A DNA stretch of 9,437 bases. It comes from Pseudorhodobacter antarcticus (GTDB taxonomy: Bacteria > Pseudomonadota > Alphaproteobacteria > Rhodobacterales > Rhodobacteraceae). The stretch spans positions 1 through 9,437 of the forward strand of contig CAMDHB010000112.1 in assembly GCA_945897655.1 (NCBI GenBank), read 5' to 3'. Positions 1 to 5,793 of this stretch are shown in pieces; position 1 is the stretch's first letter, and each line of letters starts with the position of its first letter. Position numbers and translations under genes: made by a program. The notes beneath the pieces were generated by a model. That model searched no databases. It was not told the DNA's origin and saw nothing but the letters and a program-made list of their open reading frames with translations.

Positions 1-156
1 TTCCACGGAATGGACCTAGAGAACTCTAGAAGGACCACTATCGTCCGGGCTGCGGCGAAATTATGTTCCCATTGTGCGCGCAATGCGGAAATTGGGCAGA
101 GATGGTGCCAATGAAATTGCCGCCGCCACCAGCGGGACCGTGCAGGCAGCCCGTGG
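1..156. other. Window-edge flank with no supportable gene
   Basis: This stretch lies downstream of the minus-strand tadG-like gene. One plus-strand frame is open from the window edge to a TGA at 112-114 and ends in a short peptide with a C-x2-C pair. It could be the tail of an incoming gene, but 37 codons without family resemblance do not support a call. No convincing terminator follows the tadG-like stop: the best candidate is a 4-bp CCGC/GCGG stem at 123-135 without a T run. Confidence 0.4.
16..29. repeat. Perfect 14-bp inverted repeat CTAGAG-AA-CTCTAG
   Basis: Two 6-bp arms are separated by 2 bp, which is too close for a stable hairpin but fits a symmetric protein-binding site. It carries two CTAG tetranucleotides, usually scarce in proteobacterial DNA. 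The repeat sits at the window edge, so the gene it might serve is unknown. It may be chance. Confidence 0.3.
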
Positions 157-1785
157 TTACTGTGTCAGTTTCAGCATGGTGATGTTGCTGGCAATCGTGG
201 CAAAGGTGCTTTGCATGCCTTCAGGCGTCGCCTGGAAATAGTGCACAGGCGAGGTGGCGCAGGACGAGATCACCTGTTGCCCGCTGTCGGGGGCGTCAAC
301 GGCCACCCCATACACGATCACACCCTGTGCCTTGACCAGATCGCAGGTCTTATCCAGCGTATCATCCATTGTCGCCACGGTGGCATAGGTTGAACGCATG
401 CTGTTCAAGGCGGTGCTGTAAGCCGAATTGCGCGAGTTGTTGGACGTGCCCAAGGCGCGTGCGTTGAACTGCCAGGCCACATAGGTGGCTTTCAGGTCTT
501 TCCAGATGTCGCGCCAGTCCTGCCGGACCGCAAGTCCACTGCCATTGGTCCAGGCCGTGGCCTGCCAGGTGTTCAGGTGCGGCACATAGAATTGGTTGGT
601 CCCCGCAATGACCGGCCTTCCGGACGTGAATTGCACCGAGTAATTGCCATCATTGTCGCTGCGATAGATGTTCGACGGCCCGGTCTTGTAGCTGTCCACG
701 ATCCGTGTGTGTGACACATGTTCGCCATCGGTCATCAGGATCACGATCTTCAGATTGTCAGGGTCGGTATAGGCATAGGGGCGGTTTGCCAATGCGGCAG
801 GAACCTTTTCATCTTCGGCCAACTCCTCAAAGGCCGGTTGCATCGATGGGTCCAGCAAGGTGACCCCCCATTTCATTCCGAGCGTGATTGAGGTGTTGCC
901 CCCCGCCTCAAGCCCGTTGATCTGCGCTTTCAGGATTTCGGCATCATTGTTGGGCAGACCAATCACGTTGACCGTATTGGGTTTGCAGGGCGCCGAACCA
1001 TAGTTTGGCACGGCATAGTCCAGATCCGTCGGCGAAACCCAGCCGTCAAAGCGGTTGGTGTTGTTGGAATAGTCGGCATAGGCCATCATCGGCAAAGGGT
1101 CTGTCCGCGACAGCGCCAACGTATCATGGGCGGACGCCGGGATTTCGACACAGTTCACATCGGCCACACCGTTTGGGTGGGTGATATTGAACTTGGCCGC
1201 AAGATCCGGGCCGATGTTGACTTGGGCATTATAGGGCACGATCGAAATTGACACCCGGTTGTCGATGTCATTCTCCAGCATGGTGTCGACAAAGGCGTTC
1301 GCCGCCAGCTTCATGTTGGCAAGCTTGGTCCCCGACATCGACCCAGACACGTCCAGCACCAGCACAATCTCAAGATTGCTGATCGCCTGTTCTGCCTGGC
1401 TGTTGCCGACGGCATCAAATGTGTTGATGCCCATCATGGGCAGAAAATAGGGATTGGTGTCCGCCCGGCCCTTGGAGTTGACCACCGAACTGTTCAGCGA
1501 TGTGGTGACGGTGACCGACACCAATTGATCGCTGATCCCCGCCTTTTGCATGTAATCGCGCACCACCGCCTCGCGGTCCAGCTTCTGGCTCAGCGCGGCG
1601 GCGGCCAGGGTGGCGCGGTCCAATGTGTTTTGCAGGTTGGTGCGGGTGTTTTCATACCGCATCAAATCAACGGCAAACCCGCCCAGCATCACCATCATGG
1701 TCAACAGCAATAATCCGAAAATGAAAAGCGAGCCGTCCTCGTCACGTCGAAAACGGCTCGCGGAAATCGTTACGGAATTGAACAT
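157..1785 (-). CDS. TadE/TadG-like pilus-assembly protein with von Willebrand factor A domain
   Basis: This 542-residue protein is probably anchored in the inner membrane with its bulk in the periplasm. A short basic/acidic leader (RFRRDEDGS, 11-19) precedes one transmembrane segment (about 20-38) and then an FAVDLMRYE-type stretch, the usual TadE/G-like N terminus of Flp (tight adherence) pilus accessory proteins. A helical AAALSQ-type segment follows. The VWA domain starts near residue 139. Its metal-site motif DVSGSM is at 145-150, with T298 in GNTSITLG and D353 in MTDGEH as the likely remaining MIDAS ligands. The spacing between these motifs is longer than in a minimal VWA domain, so loops are inserted at about 200-285 and 360-470. 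Cysteines at 212, 267, 481 and 509 could form disulfides. The start at 1785 is chosen because the TadG-like leader begins there; 1800 is a possible alternative. The frame is open up to 2085, but that stretch is not TadG-like and contains regulatory DNA. No other tad/flp gene is in the window, so it is an orphan here. Family assignment is good; the exact role is inferred. Confidence 0.85.
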   Translation of the reverse strand: MFNSVTISASRFRRDEDGSLFIFGLLLLTMMVMLGGFAVDLMRYENTRTNLQNTLDRATLAAAALSQKLDREAVVRDYMQKAGISDQLVSVTVTTSLNSSVVNSKGRADTNPYFLPMMGINTFDAVGNSQAEQAISNLEIVLVLDVSGSMSGTKLANMKLAANAFVDTMLENDIDNRVSISIVPYNAQVNIGPDLAAKFNITHPNGVADVNCVEIPASAHDTLALSRTDPLPMMAYADYSNNTNRFDGWVSPTDLDYAVPNYGSAPCKPNTVNVIGLPNNDAEILKAQINGLEAGGNTSITLGMKWGVTLLDPSMQPAFEELAEDEKVPAALANRPYAYTDPDNLKIVILMTDGEHVSHTRIVDSYKTGPSNIYRSDNDGNYSVQFTSGRPVIAGTNQFYVPHLNTWQATAWTNGSGLAVRQDWRDIWKDLKATYVAWQFNARALGTSNNSRNSAYSTALNSMRSTYATVATMDDTLDKTCDLVKAQGVIVYGVAVDAPDSGQQVISSCATSPVHYFQATPEGMQSTFATIASNITMLKLTQ

Positions 1786-1864
1786 TGCAGAGCTTCCCAT
1801 TTGGCGTGTGCCTGACCCATCAAGCCCACAATTTGTCGCCCCACCGCCTTCGAATAGCCCAGAA

Positions 1865-1880
1865 GTTAAGGCGAAATTAA
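1865..1880 (-). promoter_or_regulatory. CtrA-type binding site TTAA-N7-TTAAC
   Basis: Read on the minus strand, the sequence is TTAATTTCGCCTTAAC. This matches the full consensus for the alphaproteobacterial response regulator CtrA, two TTAA half-sites on the same helix face, including the final C. On the plus strand it appears as a direct repeat of TTAAGGC with 11-bp period. It points toward the tadG-like gene and lies about 80 bp before its preferred start. CtrA is known to control motility, pilus and cell-cycle genes in alphaproteobacteria, so the placement makes sense. No clear -10 element was found, so activation versus repression is not readable. Confidence 0.55.
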
Positions 1881-1958
1881 GGCAGAGGCGACGAACTTGC
1901 GGTATTGCGGGGGGACCAGGAAACGATGCCGCAACAATGGCGGGATTGTCTTTGTTGG

Positions 1959-1996
1959 GGCGACAGTAGATTGCGGCGAAACCGGCACCTGTCGCC
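1959..1996. repeat. 8-bp inverted repeat GGCGACAG / CTGTCGCC with 22-nt spacer
   Basis: The arms at 1959-1966 and 1989-1996 are perfectly complementary, and the spacer could form a small CGG/CCG stem. No T run follows on either strand, so it is not a typical intrinsic terminator. It could be an operator or a structured leader of either divergent transcript. Function unknown. Confidence 0.35.
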
Positions 1997-2010
1997 TTGG
2001 TGTTGTCATT

Positions 2011-2019
2011 ATTGGTTAA
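2011..2019 (-). promoter_or_regulatory. CtrA half-site-like element TTAACCAAT, minus strand
   Basis: The plus strand reads ATTGGTTAA, so the minus strand reads TTAACCAAT. This matches seven of the eight positions of the classical CtrA half-site TTAACCAT. It forms a perfect 9-bp inverted repeat with the element at 2078-2086, 58 bp away. Half-sites are short and can occur by chance; the exact mirrored partner and the nearby full site raise the likelihood. Confidence 0.35.
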
Positions 2020-2077
2020 GATCGAATCAGATTTTGACAAACTCGGCGCAAAACTGACCGAATCGGCAGCCGAATAG

Positions 2078-2086
2078 TTAACCAAT
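2078..2086 (+). promoter_or_regulatory. CtrA half-site-like element TTAACCAAT, plus strand
   Basis: This is the partner arm of the 9-bp inverted repeat with 2011-2019. It lies about 59 bp upstream of the glutamate dehydrogenase start, a plausible position for a transcription-factor site near a promoter. It has the same single mismatch to TTAACCAT as its partner. Confidence 0.35.
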
Positions 2087-2105
2087 GCGCGATAGACAGA
2101 CCGCA

Positions 2106-2124
2106 GGCCGACAGAATGTCGGCC
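2106..2124 (+). promoter_or_regulatory. Perfect hairpin in the glutamate dehydrogenase leader
   Basis: GGCCGACA and TGTCGGCC form a perfect 8-bp GC-rich stem around a GAA loop; beyond one mismatch, two more pairs can form. The hairpin ends 6 nt before the ribosome binding site at 2131-2137. It may be an operator palindrome in DNA, or, if transcription starts upstream, a leader hairpin affecting translation or mRNA stability. No U-run follows, so it is not a normal terminator. Confidence 0.5.
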
Positions 2125-2130
2125 GGCTTC

Positions 2131-2137
2131 AGGGGAG
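2131..2137 (+). promoter_or_regulatory. Ribosome binding site deciding the dehydrogenase start
   Basis: AGGGGAG lies 7 nt before the ATG at 2145. This strong Shine-Dalgarno sequence favours 2145 over the in-frame ATG at 2085, whose reading would translate through the hairpin. Confidence 0.75.
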
Positions 2138-2144
2138 AATTGGC

Positions 2145-3578
2145 ATGAATGTGGCAGGCGAACCCAGCTTTCGGGACTCGGTCGATCTGATGTTCAAACG
2201 CGCCGCCGCGCTGATGGACATGAGCCCGGGCTTGCAGGAAAAGATCCGGGTCTGCAACTCGACCTACACTGTCCGTTTCGGCGTGCGCCTGCGGGGCGAG
2301 ATCAAGACATTTACCGGCTACCGGTCTGTCCATTCCGAACACATGGAACCCGTCAAAGGCGGCATCCGCTATGCGTTGTCCGTGAACCAGGATGAGGTTG
2401 AGGCGCTGGCCGCCCTGATGACCTATAAATGCGCGCTGGTGGAAACCCCGTTCGGCGGCTCCAAGGGCGGACTGTGCATCGACCCCCGCGCCTGGGACGC
2501 GCAAGAGTTGGAGTTGATCACCCGCCGTTTCGCCTATGAGTTGATCAAGCGCGACCTGATCAACCCCGCCCAGAACGTGCCCGCCCCCGACATGGGCACG
2601 GGCGAGCGTGAGATGGCCTGGATCGCGGACCAATACGCCCGCATGAACACCACCGACATCAACGCCAAGGCCTGCGTGACCGGCAAGCCGCCCCATGCCG
2701 GCGGCATTCAGGGCCGGGTCGAGGCGACGGGGCGCGGCGTGCAGTTCGCCTTGCGTGAATTCTTCCGCCACCCTGAGGATTCGTTGAAGGCGGGCCTGTC
2801 CGGCGGTCTGGACGGTAAGCGGGTTGTGGTGCAGGGCCTTGGCAACGTGGGCTACCACGCGGCCAAGTTCCTTTCAGAAGATGACGGTGCCCGCGTGATC
2901 GCCGTGATCGAACGCGACGGCGCGCTATTGGACGACAAGGGTCTGGATATTGAGGCCATCCGCCAATGGATGAACCAAAGTGGCGGCCTGCTGGCGGGCT
3001 ATCCCCATGCCACCTTCTCCGCCAACGGGGCTGCCGCATTGGAACTGGATTGCGATATCCTGATCCCGGCCGCTCTTGAAGGCGTGATCAACAAAGGCAA
3101 CGCCGAGCGGATCAAGGCCCCGCTGATCATCGAGGCGGCGAATGGCCCGATCACCTTTGGCGCGGATGAAATCCTGCGGGCGCGCGGCGCCGTGATCATC
3201 CCCGACATGTATGCCAATGCCGGTGGCGTGACGGTCAGCTATTTCGAATGGGTCAAGAACCTGTCGCACATCCGCTTTGGCCGGATGCAGCGCCGTCAGG
3301 AAGAAGGCCGCCACGAACTGCTGGTGCAGGAGTTGGAGCGCCTGTCCGCCGATAGCGACCTTGGCTGGTCCCTGTCGCCCGATTTCAAATCCAAATACCT
3401 GCGCGGGGCAGGGGAGTTGGAACTGGTCCGCTCGGGCCTCGATGACACCATGCGCGCCGCCTACAACGCCATGCGCGAGGTATGGCATGGCCGCCCGGAT
3501 GTCGAGGATTTGCGGGTTGCGGCCTATATCGTGTCCATCAGCAGGATTGCGGCGGCCTATCAATCCAAGGGGCTGTAA
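2145..3578 (+). CDS. gdhA: Glutamate dehydrogenase (Glu/Leu/Phe/Val dehydrogenase family)
   Basis: This 477-residue cytoplasmic enzyme would catalyse reversible oxidative deamination of glutamate to 2-oxoglutarate and ammonium with a nicotinamide cofactor. Family motifs visible are PVKGGIRY (69-76), TYKCAL (93-98), the catalytic-lysine motif TPFGGSKGG with K107, and PAPDMGTGE with D149 as the likely catalytic aspartate. The Rossmann motif is GLGNVG (231-236) and NAGGVTVSYFEW (358-369) lies near the end of the cofactor domain. E256 at the end of the second Rossmann strand suggests NAD rather than NADP, which is an inference. Length is normal for bacterial members. The start is set by the ribosome binding site at 2131-2137. 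The gene diverges from the tadG-like gene and ends 5 bp from the flavodoxin stop. Leucine or phenylalanine dehydrogenase is less likely, as those enzymes are shorter; the symbol is generic. Confidence 0.9.
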   Translation: MNVAGEPSFRDSVDLMFKRAAALMDMSPGLQEKIRVCNSTYTVRFGVRLRGEIKTFTGYRSVHSEHMEPVKGGIRYALSVNQDEVEALAALMTYKCALVETPFGGSKGGLCIDPRAWDAQELELITRRFAYELIKRDLINPAQNVPAPDMGTGEREMAWIADQYARMNTTDINAKACVTGKPPHAGGIQGRVEATGRGVQFALREFFRHPEDSLKAGLSGGLDGKRVVVQGLGNVGYHAAKFLSEDDGARVIAVIERDGALLDDKGLDIEAIRQWMNQSGGLLAGYPHATFSANGAAALELDCDILIPAALEGVINKGNAERIKAPLIIEAANGPITFGADEILRARGAVIIPDMYANAGGVTVSYFEWVKNLSHIRFGRMQRRQEEGRHELLVQELERLSADSDLGWSLSPDFKSKYLRGAGELELVRSGLDDTMRAAYNAMREVWHGRPDVEDLRVAAYIVSISRIAAAYQSKGL

Positions 3579-3583
3579 GGCGT

Positions 3584-4063
3584 TCAGGCTCTGGCGGCAA
3601 GTTGACTGCAAAAGCGGTCGCAGCTTGCGCCAAAGGTATCCGCCTTTGCCGCGGCTTCGCTGACATACAAGCTAGCCTCAGGCGTGATGCCGGCCCGTTT
3701 GGCGAAATCGGCAAAGGCGGTGGCGCTGGCGGCTGGTGCGCCGCCGGTCATCACCAGTGCGACACGAGGGCCAAGCGGTGGGCGGGTTGCCAGCCACGAC
3801 CGCATCGGCACGGCCACCCGCCCCGCCCAAACCGGCGCGGCAAGGATCAAAAGGTCGGACTTTGTATAGTCTGGCCCCTGCAACTGCACCGGTGTCACAC
3901 CGCCAAACAACGTGGCAAATCCCAAGCGGAAAATGGCAAACGGTGTGGGTCGCACTTCTGGCGCTTGCACGGTTGTAAGGGTCGCACCCAGTTGCAACGC
4001 AACAGCCTCGACGACCCGCCGCGTGTTGCCAGTATTCGAATAAACCACAATGGCGCTGATCAT
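3584..4063 (-). CDS. Flavodoxin family protein
   Basis: This 159-residue protein has the flavodoxin fold signature. It opens with a beta strand (ISAIVVYS, 2-9) leading into SNTGNT (9-14), the phosphate loop that holds FMN. The hydrophobic strand LLILAAPVWAG (71-81) carries W79, in position to stack near the isoalloxazine ring, and VALVMTGGAP (101-110) is the next strand and loop. Such proteins carry electrons or act as FMN-dependent reductases; the partner is not evident. The start at 4063 is strongly supported by AGGAGGG 5 nt upstream. The gene is convergent with the dehydrogenase gene, 5 bp from stop to stop, and divergent from soxB. The segment at about 37-60 between the first beta-alpha unit and the next strand is not one I recognise from classical electron-transfer flavodoxins, so a flavodoxin-like oxidoreductase is equally possible. 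Confidence 0.8.
   Translation of the reverse strand: MISAIVVYSNTGNTRRVVEAVALQLGATLTTVQAPEVRPTPFAIFRLGFATLFGGVTPVQLQGPDYTKSDLLILAAPVWAGRVAVPMRSWLATRPPLGPRVALVMTGGAPAASATAFADFAKRAGITPEASLYVSEAAAKADTFGASCDRFCSQLAARA
3593..3631. terminator. Possible shared 3'-end structure of convergent genes
   Basis: An imperfect stem forms from GGC, GCAAG and CTGC (3593-3609) with GCAG, CTTGC and GCC (3620-3631), with one 1-nt and one 4-nt bulge and a 10-nt loop. It begins 15 bp after the dehydrogenase stop and lies inside the C-terminal codons of the flavodoxin gene. There is no U-run, so it is only a weak candidate for ending the dehydrogenase transcript. Confidence 0.2.
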
Positions 4064-4260
4064 GGAAACCCTCCTGCAACGACCACCATTATCGGCAAGT
4101 CCGGGTCAGGGCGCCTTGACGCGGATCAACGGGAAGGTCAGATCGCTGCGACCCTTTGTCACCATGCGACACAAGATGTCGGCAACAGCGCAGTACTTTC
4201 AGCGCTGGTGTTGAATATCGCCCGAAAACCCGCGACAGTTGCAGCAACGGGGGCAGGCAA
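4064..4260. promoter_or_regulatory. Divergent promoter region between flavodoxin and soxB
   Basis: This 197-bp gap must contain promoters for both genes. Visible are an inverted repeat CGACA-N5-TGTCG at 4167-4181, a second pair CAGCGC/GCGCTG (4186-4191 and 4202-4207, 10-nt spacer), and a TTGTCA at 4156-4161. No convincing -35/-10 pair could be placed. The soxB ribosome binding site is a G-rich stretch ending 3 nt before its ATG. No regulator gene or transporter for sarcosine lies in the window. Confidence 0.45.
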
Positions 4261-5511
4261 ATGCGTTACTCAGGACTGAAGGTCATCACCGAAGGGCTCT
4301 TTGGCAACAAGGGCTGGACCCGCGCCTGGCGCGACCCGGCCCCGAAGGCCGAATATGACGCCATCATCATCGGCGGTGGCGGGCATGGCCTGTCAACCGC
4401 CTATTATCTGGCGAAAAACCACGGGATGACCAACATCGCCGTGTTGGAAAAGGGCTATCTGGGCAGCGGCAACATCGGCCGCAACACCACCATCGTCCGC
4501 GCCAACTACTTCATCCCCGGCAACAGCGAGTTCTACAGCCATTCCCTGAAGCTGTGGGAGGGGTTGGAGTTGGAGTTGAACTACAACGTGATGCATTCGC
4601 AGCGCGGTCAGGTGGTGCTGTTCCATTCCGACGGTCAACGCGACCTGCAAATCCGCCGCGCCAATGCCATCGTCAACCAGGGTGACGATGCCGAGATCAT
4701 GACGGTCGATCAACTCCGCGCCGAGTTTCCCTATCTGGACTACGAACAGACCCGGTTCCCGATCTATGGCGGCATGATGCAGCGCCGGGCAGGCACCGCG
4801 CGGCATGATGCGGTGGCCTGGGGCTATGCCCGGGGTGCCGACCAGCGCGGGGTAGACCTGATCCAGAACTGCGAAGTCACCGGGATTGACGTCGAGAACG
4901 GGGTTGTCCGGGGCGTGCAGACTACACGCGGGCCGATCCGGGCCAAGAAGGTCGCGATGATCGCAGCAGGCCGGTCAGGGCAGGTGGCGGCGATGGCAGG
5001 GATGCGGATTCCGGTCGAAAGCCATATCATGCAGGCGTTTGTGACCGAAGGGCTGAAACCGGTGATGGATGCCGTTATCAGCTATGGCATGGGCCATTTC
5101 TACATCAGCCAGTCCGACAAGGGCGGTCTGGTCTTTGGCGGCGACATCGACATGTATGCCTCATATGCCGCACGCGGCAACCTGCCGATGGTCGAACACG
5201 TTATGGAGGCAGGAATGACCCTGATGCCGATGATTGGCCGCGCCAAGGTGCTGCGGTCCTGGGGCGGTATCATGGACATGACCCCCGACGGATCGCCCAT
5301 CATCGACAAGACCCCGATCGAGGGGTTATTTATCGACGCCGGCTGGAACTACGGCGGCTTCAAGGCTGTGCCCGCGTCCGGCTGGTGCATGGCCCACCTG
5401 ATGGCAACCGGCCAGTCCCACGAAGTCGCCCGCCGCTTCCGTCTTGACCGTTTCCGCACCGGCCAACTTCTGGATGAAGAAGGCACCGGTAGCCAACACA
5501 ACTTGCACTAA
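4261..5511 (+). CDS. soxB: Sarcosine oxidase beta subunit
   Basis: SoxB (416 residues, the usual length) is the catalytic subunit of heterotetrameric sarcosine oxidase; it binds FAD and oxidises sarcosine at its active site. After about 30 leading residues, the dinucleotide-binding segment DAIIIGGGGHGLS (33-45) gives GxGxxG. LEKGYLGSGNIGRNTTIVR (62-80) is the conserved region around the FAD. RRAGTARHDAVAW (175-187) contains H182, which by alignment with characterised enzymes is the histidine to which FMN is covalently attached, at the interface with SoxA. SWGGIMDMTPDGSPIID (333-349) and GWNYGGFKAVPASG (361-374) are the C-terminal FAD and substrate motifs. The ATG at 4261 is preferred over 4156 because the MRYSGLKVITEG N terminus is the normal one. 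soxD follows after 9 bp. Confidence 0.95.
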   Translation: MRYSGLKVITEGLFGNKGWTRAWRDPAPKAEYDAIIIGGGGHGLSTAYYLAKNHGMTNIAVLEKGYLGSGNIGRNTTIVRANYFIPGNSEFYSHSLKLWEGLELELNYNVMHSQRGQVVLFHSDGQRDLQIRRANAIVNQGDDAEIMTVDQLRAEFPYLDYEQTRFPIYGGMMQRRAGTARHDAVAWGYARGADQRGVDLIQNCEVTGIDVENGVVRGVQTTRGPIRAKKVAMIAAGRSGQVAAMAGMRIPVESHIMQAFVTEGLKPVMDAVISYGMGHFYISQSDKGGLVFGGDIDMYASYAARGNLPMVEHVMEAGMTLMPMIGRAKVLRSWGGIMDMTPDGSPIIDKTPIEGLFIDAGWNYGGFKAVPASGWCMAHLMATGQSHEVARRFRLDRFRTGQLLDEEGTGSQHNLH

Positions 5512-5520
5512 GGCAACAAA

Positions 5521-5793
5521 ATGCGCCTCATCTGCCCCCTTTGCGGCCCCCGCGACCGGCGAGAATTCTACTATTCCGGGTCCGAGGACTATTTGAACCG
5601 CCCCACCCCCGACGCCCCGGCGGAGGCTTGGGATGACATGCTGCATCTGCGCGACAACCCCGCCGGGGTGACCCGCGATCTGTGGTATCACGAAACCGGC
5701 TGCGGGTCCTGGCTGCTGGTCACCCGCAGCACCACGACGCATGAAATTCTGGCGACCGAACGTGTGGCCGACCGCAAGGGGGCAGGGGCATGA
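5521..5793 (+). CDS. soxD: Sarcosine oxidase delta subunit
   Basis: SoxD is a 90-residue structural subunit that binds zinc. The first ligand pair is C5-x2-C8 in ICPLCGPR, and the second is H57 and C61 in WYHETGC. These match the three-cysteine, one-histidine zinc site of known delta subunits. REFYYSG (14-20) and the WDDMLHLRDNP segment (37-47) are also typical. The gene lies between soxB and soxA as usual, and its TGA overlaps the soxA ATG (ATGA), pointing to translational coupling. Its own ribosome binding site is weak (AAGG), in keeping with expression from a shared message. Confidence 0.95.
   Translation: MRLICPLCGPRDRREFYYSGSEDYLNRPTPDAPAEAWDDMLHLRDNPAGVTRDLWYHETGCGSWLLVTRSTTTHEILATERVADRKGAGA

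Larger units (their letters stand above)
1801..2144. promoter_or_regulatory. Divergent intergenic region between the tadG-like and glutamate dehydrogenase genes
   Basis: About 344 bp without a supported gene must hold promoters for both flanking genes. It contains a full CtrA-type box at 1865-1880, an 8-bp inverted repeat at 1959-1996, facing TTAACCAAT elements at 2011-2019 and 2078-2086, a TTGTCA/TGACAA dyad (2003-2008 and 2035-2040), and a perfect hairpin at 2106-2124. A TTGACA sequence at 2034-2039 matches a -35 hexamer, but no good -10 lies 16-18 bp downstream, so no sigma-70 promoter is called. The region is visibly richer in A+T than the flanking coding DNA. Confidence 0.6.

Noticed and set aside
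2034..2039. TTGACA as a sigma-70 -35 element for the dehydrogenase gene
   Set aside because: No acceptable -10 hexamer lies 16-18 bp downstream.
1786..2085. 100-codon N-terminal extension of the tadG-like reading frame
   Set aside because: It lacks any TadG-like character, precedes the typical leader and membrane segment, and overlaps the CtrA-type box and inverted repeats.
2085..2144. Upstream in-frame ATG for glutamate dehydrogenase
   Set aside because: No ribosome binding site precedes it, and it would translate the hairpin; the ATG at 2145 has a strong site and a normal N terminus.
4156..4260. Longer soxB starting at 4156
   Set aside because: The added residues are not found in the normal SoxB N terminus; starting at 4261 gives the usual length.
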